Origin: Sesamum alatum
Lineage: Eukaryota > Streptophyta > Magnoliopsida > Lamiales > Pedaliaceae
Direction of reading: 5' to 3'
Assembly (NCBI GenBank): GCA_034509735.1
Contig: JACGWO010000003.1
Coordinates: forward strand, 15,004,001-15,068,000
Length of the DNA stretch: 64,000 nucleotides
Every line of letters starts with the position of its first letter. The stretch's first letter is position 1. Below the pieces are notes generated by a model, which saw only the letters and a list, made by a program, of their open reading frames with translations, was not told the origin of the DNA and did not search any database. Shown in pieces: positions 53,602-63,153 of this stretch. A program made the translations under genes and the position numbers.

Positions 53602-55208
53602 ATGTCTAATAATCCACCAAACACATTACTAAGAGGCTTATTAAAAGGGAACCAATTACACGAATTGACTGCGAAATCTTAAGATGGTCTTAGATTTCCA
53701 GAACTTTAACTTACATACCGGATGAGGACCTTCCTCAGCCCTTGTAGGGTAAAATGCAACAAAGGCATTTTTTAAGCTAAGATGACGGAAGGGATGTTTG
53801 TACAAAGAACATGGAGTGATGATGCAATCCCTAGTGAAGAAGCTCAAAAGATCTCCACGTCAATCTTGAAATAGAGACATACATTGACATGATCCTTCAG
53901 TCTCTTCCTTCCTCCTACGAACCATTAATTATCAAACATGAACGAGCTTAGAAAAAATCTTCATAGGTTGGTAATTATGTTGGCCTAGTACGAGTCAACG
54001 ATTGCAAAATCCGCGGCCTCGGTACTAGTAGAAGAGGCTTCAACCTCCATAGCGAAAGGCAAGGGTGCCAGACGCCAATAGAGGAAGAAGGGTAAGGTGA
54101 CATCAACTATTAAGCACTTCAAGTGTTGTTCCTTTACAATACAAGGTGGAGGTAAAGGAAAGAGCGAAAGGTTCAAGCAGTCAAGTTTATAGATTTCTAA
54201 GAACGTGAGCATTCACTGCCTTAAAAAGGGCCATTGGAAAAGGGAGTATCCTAAACCCCTCGCCAATGTAGGTAAAATTTGATATTGAGTATTGACATGA
54301 TCACTTTTACTCTATTTGGTATTTGATACCGTTCATGTCACTAATCTGTGGGTGGTTTGCAGAAAGTGAATAAGGACTTAAAAGCCAAGAACAGTTCTAG
54401 GATTCAACAATGGCAAGGTCCATTGATGAAAAGGACTAGAGACTTGTTAGGCCATAATGATGATCATGTTAGGAATTACGTAATCCAACATGATCAAAAG
54501 TATGTCTCTTTGTTGGACAAAGGTTTTATTTCATACATATTTGATCAACAAAATTATTGAATATTGATTCATGTTTGCTAGTAGTTACATGTAAATTCCT
54601 AGAATACTATCCCATAAAAGGTTTATGGATACTCAAAATTCAAATTATCTAAATGGATTAATCAAGACTAACTTACAGATTTAGCATCTGCAACAGCTAG
54701 GACGTTTCCTCATATTAAAGATAAGTAAATTGGAAAGTTTGATGAATCTAGAAATAGATGATTCGAATCGACTAAATCTACAAGTCTTTTATGAAGAAAA
54801 AAGTCCCAAAGCTCTTTATTGGACGAAGTAGGCCTGCCAAATAGTCTATTGGCAGGGATCCAATAGAAAACTGTAGGTTACTAATACACAATACCATAAG
54901 AGGGTTTAAAAGTCTAAAGGTCCCATAGAAGATTTGAAAATTAGATTAAGGAGGTGAACCATAAATGGTTGCAAAATTAAACCAGTTTCGATAGGATCGA
55001 AAAGGCCGTGTATTTAGTGGGAGCTCTTGAGCATCCAAGTTGAGAATGAAATTCTCAATGAAACCTTTCCTGCAAAGGCCAAGTATGACGGTCTCTGATA
55101 AAGGGAACGATCGAGCCTCGTTGGACGAAGATCGATCGAAGTTTCACCAATTACCTTAGCCCGTGAAGACGTAGACTCGAAAATTGCCAACGTAAGGAAT
55201 GTGTCACT
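53602..55208 (+). pseudogene. gag-protease-integrase relic of the first D element
   Basis: Start ATGTCTAATAATCCACC. Capsid, a K-rich region and a zinc-knuckle trace (IHCLKKGHWKRE, last Cys lost, near 54207-54242) are recognisable across frames. The protease reads DTV instead of DTG near 54328. GAG-pre-integrase and integrase traces follow to about 55200. Stops and frameshifts are frequent and several are shared with the second D copy at 63154. A stretch of about 130 bp present in the second copy (63305-63435) is missing near 53748. An A-LTR interrupts integrase at 55209. Confidence 0.82.
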
Positions 55209-57144
55209 TGTTAGAATAGGTGACCAGAAAGCCAATAGGTTTGGCGATTTGTATCCTATCTGACAATTTGATGTAAATGTAATATTATTATGTGATGAAT
55301 AAGATGAGTGTTCGTCACCAATGGCACCTTCTTTGTTGCGCTCATCTTACATTTGTTAAAATGGTGTTTAACTTATATAGCAACAAAGCCCACAGACCAT
55401 TGATAACAACTCGTGCAGTTGGGCCACGCATTGGATGGTGGTCATGAAACCAACTGATTAAGAGTTGGGTCTGAAACGTTCAAGTTAAGGACCTCGAGAC
55501 AGGGCATCAAGAGTCCTATTAAGACTTGCGTCAAGAGTCGTGTTCATTGGATGAGTGTCGTGTTTCATCGGCGACAGGCGTGGGATGCCTACACGATCTT
55601 GATGGGTTGGTCGACTGGGGTCGAGCCGACTGGACTGACTCGCGAGGATCATCATATGGAAGCCTTGGAGGCTTGGTCGGTTTGATTGGTTTTCCCCAGT
55701 TCTGATAGTACAGGAGTAATCCTCAGACTTGAGGAATCATGGCAGTCGCGTGCACAGGACGACTGTATCTTGGATCTGGCGAGAGGTAATCATTCTGTAA
55801 GATGATTATCGTAAGCCTTGTCCAGTGTAATCGAAATGTGTAGCAAGGACGGTGGATTCCAAGAAGAGGATCTGTCCCCTGTCAGTATGTGACAGAGGTA
55901 TCTCCTATGCACTCGGAGACACGTTCATGCTGTTTAAAGCTGTGGCCACAGTGGTTGGTCGAACAGGGAATAGTTTCCTGTGTCGACGCAATGAAGCATA
56001 CGTGGTCTCGAGTATTAAGCATAGATGCCTAGTCAAGGATGGGAACCGACGCCCAATTCCATACCCTAGACTAAGGCCTGGAGACGATAGACGGAAGGAT
56101 CGTACCCGTACGGAATCGGCGGCTTAATATTCACGCCAATTCACCTAGTCTCTAGTGCCATGGACCGTTGCTAGACGGCCACTCATGGTAACAGGCCCTT
56201 GTGGGACCAAGTCTAGCTGAGGGTGAACCTAAAGGGTCACACACAAATCACCGAGGAGGTTGAGAGATCGACTTGGAGTCAATCTCGAAGGATAAAATAA
56301 GTAATTGGATTACTTGAGGGAAAGTCCATTGGATGGACGGGCCGATATTGTATCGGGCTTTCATTTAATCGGTAAATTGGATTTTCGATTAAATATGAAA
56401 AATTGAGACGTTGAGACGTTGGATCTTTTAATTGGATTAAAAGATCAACGGGAATAATTTAAGTGGACATTAAATTGGATTTAATATTGAGTTCATCGTA
56501 ATTGAATTACGATAAAATACGGTCCGTTAAATTATACCCGAGAGGAGAAATAATTCCTAATTTGGAATAAGAGGAAGTTGGACTTCTTTCCTTAATTAAA
56601 CATGGCCGACATGCTCCCTTGGAGGAAGCAAAATCAGCCATGTTTCATGCTAGATGGTATGTTGACTTGTCTCTTTTGGAAAGAGACAAATCAACTCCAA
56701 TCAAGCTCTTCCCTTTTGGTATGATTTGATCATACCATAAATTTTGGTAGGCTTGATTGAAGAATTGATGGTGATTGATTGGAATGAATCTAGACATCCT
56801 TGGATGAACCTAGACACATTCCGTTAATCACATTAATTATGTATATATATTAGAATATACAACACCAAGCATATGTGATTCATTATTCATCTTTTTTTAG
56901 GAAAAAGAGAAGACAAAATCCCTCTCCTCTCTCTCAAATTTCGTGCTATCTCCCTCTCTCACACTTATTTTCTTCACTTGATTTTTGAATCAAGAAGAAG
57001 AACAAAGTAAGTTTAAGAGAACACTAATTCATAGTGTTCTTCTCTTAAACCGATTCCTTCTAAACCCGTTCTTTTCTAGCAAGAAGAACGTGTGTTTCTT
57101 CCGGTGTGGTGTGGATCACCTTTGGAGAATCCATACGTTTGGAT
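55209..57144 (+). repeat. A-family LTR interrupted by a B-LTR
   Basis: Starts TGTTAGAATAGGTGACCAG after the flank TCACT and is colinear with 50286-52230 (U3 block near 56155, sense open frame 55852-56127, TATATATA near 56843). It stops at CCATACGTTTGGAT, where a B-LTR begins. The remaining roughly 270 bases are not in the window. Confidence 0.92.
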
Positions 57145-58445
57145 TGTTAGAATAGGTGACCATGTAAGCCAATTTATGCAGGAATATGTAACCTATGTCT
57201 AGACAATTCTTTGGTATTTGATAAAAACATTTATGAATAAAGAAGTGAAAATTCATATGGCAATACTTTGTTTACGTTCACTTATATCTGCATTTATATT
57301 TCTGTTCACTACGCAAACAAAGCCCACGGACTGAGTAACGATTTCGGGGACTGGGACTACGCTTGGAGGTAGGTCCATGAAATCAGTCTCACCGAATCAG
57401 TCCGGAAATCTCCAAGTCAAGGAATCCCGAAAATGGGTACCGGGATTCCCTTTGAGACTTGCACTAAGCGTCTGCTATCGTGTTTCATCGACGGGTGACG
57501 AAGGTCGTCTAAGCAGTGTTAGTGGGTCAGCATGCTAGGAAGCAGCTGACTGAGGTGACTCACGGGAACCGTCTTACGGAGGACCTTGAGTATGGTCAGC
57601 AAGGTATGACGTGTATTCCCGGTTCCAACGGTACAGGCCAACTCCTTTGACTTGAGGAACTGTTGAGTTTACCTGTGCATCAGGTCTGTAAGTGATGAGA
57701 CCGAAGACAGAAGGACAAGTGTACTGTTAGAGCCTAAATGTTCATCCCCGAATATTTCACCTAGTCTCTAGTGCCATGGACCGTTGCTAGATGGCCACCC
57801 ATGTAACGGTCGGATTCTAGGAATCGGATCAAGTCTAGCTGAATGGTGAACCTAAAGAGTCACACACTATCCACACACACTTAGTATTTAATTTGGAATT
57901 AAATATTGGAGTAAAGGAATGATTAAATTAGATTTAATCGGGTCCTATATTTTGTTGGAGAAATTAATTCCTTCTATTTGATAAAGGGAATTAAATTAAT
58001 AAATAGGATTTATTAAAAAGGTTGATTTAATGGGCTTAGAATAAATAATAATATTTATTTATTATATTATATTTATTCTTTTAGCCTTTTGGAATATTTA
58101 ATAGGATTTAAATATTCCATTAAATTAAAATCAACGGTTGAGATGGAAAGGGGAGATGGAAGGCTAGGATTCGTTTGACTAGGTCAAACACTAGTTTGAC
58201 TAGGACTTTGACTAGGTCAAAATCCTAGTCAAATTAGATTACTTAGAGTTTGAGTTTAAAGAGGATTAAACTCTTCCTCTATATAAACCTCCAGCTTCCA
58301 ACATTTGTAGGATGATTCTTGAAAAACACACACACAAACACACACTCTCTCCTCTCCTCTCTCGTCCGCCCCTCTCTCTCTCTCTCATCAAGAAAATATT
58401 ATTTTCTTGTTCTTTTGTTCTTGGAACAATTGAACTAAGGAAGAT
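57145..58445 (+). repeat. B-family LTR lacking its 3' end
   Basis: TGTTAGAATAGGTGACCATG through the U3 block (57775) and TATATAAA (about 58278) to GTTCTTGGAACAATTGAAC. There R/U5 should continue, but leader sequence begins instead. A segment corresponding to about 47255-47510 of the complete LTR is also missing near 57690, where CAGGTCTGTA is joined to AGTGATGAGACC. It is inserted in the A-LTR; the left flank is TGGAT. Confidence 0.9.
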
Positions 58446-58652
58446 CGATCCCGGTTCAGTGTATAGGCCTAGGGTTTATGTGCGTTATAAGCATGAAACG
58501 TGATATTGGCATGTTTTATATTAAATCTTGATTGTTCTTGATTTTAAGCATGTCGATTTTATTGCTTTTAATTAGTGTGGATTTCTAAATGTTGGTATTT
58601 TTCTGTTTTTCTTGGGAAACGGGGTGGAAAATTGAACGAAAAACGAGAAACG
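58446..58652 (+). mobile_element. Leader start fragment interrupted by the D element
   Basis: CCCGGTTCAGTGTATAGGCCTAG matches the bases just after the primer-binding site at 60862. It then continues AT-rich, similar to the leader start, and stops at GAGAAACG, where the D LTR begins. The primer-binding site itself is lost at the LTR junction. AAACG (58648-58652) is the expected left target duplication of the D element. Confidence 0.8.
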
Positions 58653-60269
58653 TGTTAGAATAGGTGACCAGAAAGTCAATGGTATTGGCTGTTCTGAGAA
58701 CCATTCGTCAATCTGTGAACAAGTAATATTATGTTAATTAATGTAGTAAGGATTCATAGGCATGAGTTTGTTGTACTTACTGCTTGCATCATTACGATGT
58801 CACAACAAACAAACGCCCACAGACTGAAATGATATTTCGGAAAAATTGGAACTACGCTTGGAGGTAGGTTCATGAAATCAGTTTCGCCGAATTGGTCTGA
58901 AATACTCCAAGTCAAAGGAATCTCGAGACAGGGCATCGAGAATCCATTTGAGACTTACACTAAGCATCTGCTGTCGTATTTCATCGACGGGTGACGAGGA
59001 TCGTCTAAGCAGTGTTAGTGGGTCGGCCTGCTGGGGAGCAGCCGACTGAGGTGACTCGCGGGAATCGTCATATGGAAGCCACTCGGGCTTGGTCGGTATG
59101 ACTCGTATTCCCGGTTCCGATAGTACGGGATTAGTCCTCGGACTTGAGGATCACGGCAGTCCCCTACATACTAAGGCTGTATCTTGGATCTGGTGAAATT
59201 TGACCGATTATATCACATGGTCATCATAAGCCTCGTCCAGTGCAGTCGGAGTATGTAAGAACGGTGAATTCCAAGATAGGATCTGTCCCCTGTCAAAGGA
59301 TATGACAGCAAGATCTCCTATGCGCTCGGAGATGGTTTAGACTCACAAAGTCTATGGCCATAGCACTTGATGTAGTGGGAAAGGATTTCCTACGTCGAGT
59401 TAAACCTATCTCGAGCATTATGCATAGTTGCCTAGTCAACGATGGGAACCGACCCCTAGACTAAAGGCCGGGAGACAGGCGACAGTAGGACCGTACCCGT
59501 ACGTATCGATCGTCGGTAGGACCGCACCTGCGTATAACTCGGAGCCTAAATGTTCACACTATAAATTCACCTAGTCTCTAGTGCCATGGACCGTTGCTAG
59601 ATGGCCACCCATGGTAACGGACTACTTTGGTTATGAAATAACAAAAGGTGGGTCCAAGTCTAGCTGAAAGGTGAACCTAAAGAGTCACACCCGCTACACC
59701 AAATGAAAGGGAATTAATTTGGAATTAATTCCGGGAGAAGGTTTAATTTAATGGAATTAAATTATACTTCTTGGAGATTCAAGCTTCGATGAATTATTTG
59801 GAATAATCGGGCTTGAGTTCATAAATTAGATTTATGAATTTTACAAAGCATGGGCTTTCCTTTTAATTAGATTAAAAGGGTGAATTAATTAAACTAGTGG
59901 GCTTGGTATTAAATAGGATTTAATATAAAGTCCATGGACTATTTAATTTGAAATTAAACAAAGTCCATGGACTATTTAATTTGGAATTAAATAAAGTCCA
60001 TTCCATTAATTAATTAATGGGCTTAGTATATTAAATAGAATTTTAATATAAAGTCCATGGGATCATTTAACTTAGAATTAAATAAAGCCCATTCCATAAA
60101 GCCCATCAAAATGGATGGACAAGATTTGATCTAGAGAATGATGAGATGAAGGGCCATGATTAATTTGACTTAATCAAAGCCTAAATTGACTAGGATTTGA
60201 CTAGGTCAAAATCCTAGTCAAAGTGTGTCTCTTTGGAAGAGTTTGAGAAGGAATAGGAATTCCATCTTC

Positions 60270-60277
60270 TATAAATA
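60270..60277 (+). promoter_or_regulatory. LTR promoter TATA box (D family)
   Basis: TTCTATAAATACTT followed by a CACACA stretch and pyrimidine-rich sequence, the same arrangement as the B promoter at 48103. Confidence 0.65.
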
Positions 60278-60702
60278 CTTAAAAAAAACACACACTCACA
60301 CCTACTATTCTCTACAACTCTCATCTCTCAAAATTCTCTCTCAAATTCGTCCACCCCTATTTTTCACTCTCCAAGAATATTACTTTGTTCTTCTTGATTT
60401 ATTCAAGTTAAGAACATAAGAGACATTGATTGCGTTAATTCATAGCGTGTATCGATGTCTCTTCTCCCCAAAATAATTTCTTGCTAGCACAAGGGTTGTT
60501 TGCTTTCCGGTGGAGCGAGTGAGATGATTTAGAGGGTCTCTTATTTGAGATCTTGGTGCAAAACGGGGAACAATGCGTGTAGCCGAAACGAAGAAAAAAC
60601 TACAACCGGGTAGGTTCTTTAATTTCTTTTTTTTTTCGGTTTCAATTCGATGGCCTCCATGTTGTGTTTTATTGAACATGATATACACCGAACGCCCGGG
60701 AG

Positions 60703-60725
60703 AATCAAGGGCACACCCCTTGATT
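60703..60725 (+). promoter_or_regulatory. U5 hairpin (D family)
   Basis: AATCAAGGG, loop CACAC, CCCTTGATT: nine perfect pairs, about 125 bases before the LTR end. Same position: 48569-48591 TTTCAAAGG/CCTTTGAAA, 3416-3436 CTCAAGGG/CCCTTGAG, 21245-21265 and 37171-37191 and 52365-52385 CCCAAGGG/CCCTTGGG. Structure is inferred from sequence only. Confidence 0.65.
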
Positions 60726-60849
60726 CGTTTATGTACGTTATGCATGATTTAAATTTCATTTAATTATGCTTTGTAATTTTTATTACGCACTATTTCGCGC
60801 TTCCGCTATTCGCGTTAATCTCCCGGGACGATCCACCGATTTCTTTCAG

Positions 60850-60861
60850 TGGTATCAGAGC
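60850..60861 (+). promoter_or_regulatory. Primer-binding site, initiator tRNA-Met type (perfect)
   Basis: TGGTATCAGAGC, the exact complement of the 3' end of plant initiator tRNA-Met, one base after the LTR. Confidence 0.95.
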
Positions 60862-62690
60862 CCGGTTCGGTGTATAGGCCTAGAATTCTATGTGCTATGT
60901 GCGTTTAAGCATGATAAACGTGTTTTAATTTACGTTTATAGCATGTTTATCGTAGATAATTATTGGTGTTTAATTTTGCATGGGATTTTGGATCTTGGTT
61001 TTCTTGAATGTGTTTATACATGTTCTAGGGTTTAATTTATCTTGTGGTTCAGAAAAATTGCATGAAAAATCGAAAAGGAGTGAAAAACGGCGAACCGGCA
61101 GCAGCAGCACGCTGGCCGCGCGTGCAGGCAGGGGCCTGCGCGCGCCCGGCCAGCGCGCCCAGCGTGCGGACAGCGCGCGCGCAGCCGCACGGCATGCGCT
61201 GGGCGTGCAGGCAGAGGAGCCTGCGCGCGCGCGCGCCTGGCCGGCCGGCTGTGCCGTTTTCCGTTTCTCTCCCGTTTTTGGTTCGTTTTTCAAAACTGTT
61301 TTTACTGTATTATTTTGATGATATTTTCTGCATTATTCTGAACCCGTTGACTTAGAATATTTATTTTTTGAGATTTGGAATTTTCTAAAATAAATATTGC
61401 TTGGTTGATGAGGAAAGGGTTTCCTAACAAGATTTAATTTTTGCAATGGTTGCACCAATGATCAAAATTCATATGTGAAATTTCGCAATAATTTCTGCGT
61501 TTTATGATGTTGGACATCATGGTTATTTTATGGCTTGAGTAGATCTTGACATGTATTAATATTGCACAAATTGTTGGATTTTGGAATTCTTGAATAAATG
61601 GGCATATTCTTGAATTGTTGATTTTTGTGTTTCAGAAAATTCGATTTTTTCTGTATAATTCTGGGAATTTTTCTGAATTAATTAACTTGGGGCATTTTAA
61701 TTTTGGTTGAGATTTTATATTTCATAGAATTAATATTTCCTTGTTAATTATGGAAAAGGTTTTCCCAACAAAAATCGTTGTGCATAGGTTGCACTATTAT
61801 CCAATGTTTGGTGTGAATATTTTACATGTAGTTTCTGCATTTATTTTTATGGTATGGATTATCATGGATGTTGGTATAGCATATTTTACGTGGGATATGT
61901 ATTGTGCTATTTGTGTTAATTGATTTGACAAAGGATGATCACAAAGCCCCTAGACCGCATGTATGGTTTATTTACATTTATTTGTTGGGTTGTGGCCTGT
62001 GTGCCTCTTTATTTTCCTCTCTGTCTCTCTTCTAGTGCCTTGGAATAATAAGGCTTTCTCTCTCCCTCCTAATGTACTCCCCCAAATGTTTAATTGGGGT
62101 TTCTTATTTTATGATGTAATGAGAGTAGAATTAGTGGTGAGGTTTTATTTCTTTTTGTAAATAAAAGCTGCAAGAGAAGATAAGCCCAAGGTGTTGGAGG
62201 CCCATGGAGGTTGCCATCAGATGGCCCACGGAGGATCCATGGAGAAGAAGCCCGGTGTAGGCCCACGATGGAGAGCCCAAGAAGATAAAGAGGACTTACA
62301 AGACCCATTGCATGTAATGGGTTATTAAATCTTGTAATAGTGTAGGGCCTACCCTTAGATTGACCATAGATCCACTGCGGGCTCAGTGGGTCGCATAGGT
62401 TTGGGCTTGTGATCATCCTACAGGGGCGTGCTAGGCTTTATTTTGCATGCGATGCGTATTATATGTTTATGATTATTCTATATGCTTATGTATGGTTACA
62501 TTCACGCTTAGAATATTTCTGCCATAAAGCACGCAATGCAATACTTGATATATGTGATGAGGTCTCGTTCTATCAAAACTCTCACTTGGTTGAACCAAGT
62601 TAAATATAGACCCTTAATAAATGGACTAGGACTCTGGGAGTCTGTCCAAGCCTTCCATCCATGGCAAAAGTGAGGAAGATCTTTTAGGTC

Positions 62691-62725
62691 GATAGCGTGG
62701 TCTCACGAGTCGTGGCACGACTATC
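62691..62725 (+). promoter_or_regulatory. Leader hairpin H1 (D family)
   Basis: Arms GATAGCGTG and CACGACTATC (one bulge) enclose GTCTCACGAGTCGTGG. At the same place A has CCAAGTGTG/CACACTTGG (35321-35329 and 35346-35354) and B has CAATAGCGTG/CACGTTATTG (42161-42170 and 42187-42196). Pairing is kept while bases change. Function unknown. Confidence 0.6.
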
Positions 62726-62764
62726 GTGCTTGAAAGAAGCTGCACTTTGTCATGAACGATGAAT

Positions 62765-62811
62765 AGACTGCTGTTACCTGTCTCACGAGTCGTGGAGGTA
62801 GCAGTGAGTCT
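62765..62811 (+). promoter_or_regulatory. Leader hairpin H2 (D family)
   Basis: Arms CTGCTGTTACCT and AGGTAGCAGTGAG around the same GTCTCACGAGTCGTGG core as H1, about 75 bases downstream of it. Equivalents: 35402-35436 (A), about 42238-42277 (B), about 53224-53269 (D), and 22812-22852. It lies 343-366 bases before gag once insertions are removed. Confidence 0.6.
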
Positions 62812-63153
62812 ATGAATCGGTTGATTGGGTCGGGTCTAACGCCCGAACAACGTGATTCGCTTGGAGTCCTCGGGATCACGTGAAAGGGTGAGGCAATTAT
62901 CTTGGGAATCTCGTGGAACGAGAATGGTATGGAATACCTCCCACGGGTTCTTTTCCCATGCGAATCGTAAAAGCGGGGTATGGGGGAGATCGCTGTGGAT
63001 CCCGAGCCCACTAGGAAAGGATTTCCCGAAAACAACGTTTGAGAGTGCCGTGTTTTCGTAGAAATAGTGGGAGAGGTTAAGGACTAAAGACCGAGACTTA
63101 ACCAAAATATTACTTCATTCTGCTTATTATTTTCTATTTCATATATGTTGTGA

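Larger units (their letters stand above)
58653..60848 (+). repeat. 5' LTR of the second D element (complete)
   Basis: 2196 bp from TGTTAGAATAGGTGACCAG to CCACCGATTTCTTTCA. It shares short blocks with both A (ACCAGAAAG start, GCTTGGTCGGTATGA) and B (ACTACGCTTGGAGGTAGGT, GCCCGGGA end) but is distinct along most of its length. U3 hairpins at 59135-59150 and 59625-59647, a run of repeated AAGTCCATGGACTATTTAA units (59930-60070), TATAAATA at 60270-60277, U5 hairpin at 60703-60725. Confidence 0.93.
60862..63153 (+). mobile_element. Leader of the second D element (complete, 2.3 kb)
   Basis: The only uninterrupted leader with perfect primer-binding site. Order: AT-rich start, GC-rich block 61085-61255, AT-rich stretch with pairs of TTTTCTG/TTCTGCATT motifs, pyrimidine tract ending TCTTCTAG (62035) before TGCCTTGGAATAATAAGG, CCACTG/CAGTGG stem (62373-62390), hairpin H1 (62691-62725), hairpin H2 (62765-62811), TAGAAATAGTGGGAG before gag. 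Open frames of 60-112 codons across the GC-rich block are composition effects. Confidence 0.9.

Noticed and set aside
60970..61355. Overlapping frames of 103-112 codons in the D leader
   Set aside because: Same composition effect. The cysteine/arginine-rich products are not shared between leaders.
62700..62795. CRISPR-like direct repeat
   Set aside because: Only two copies of the GTCTCACGAGTCGTGG core per leader, in an LTR retroelement with conserved intervening sequence; better explained as paired hairpins.
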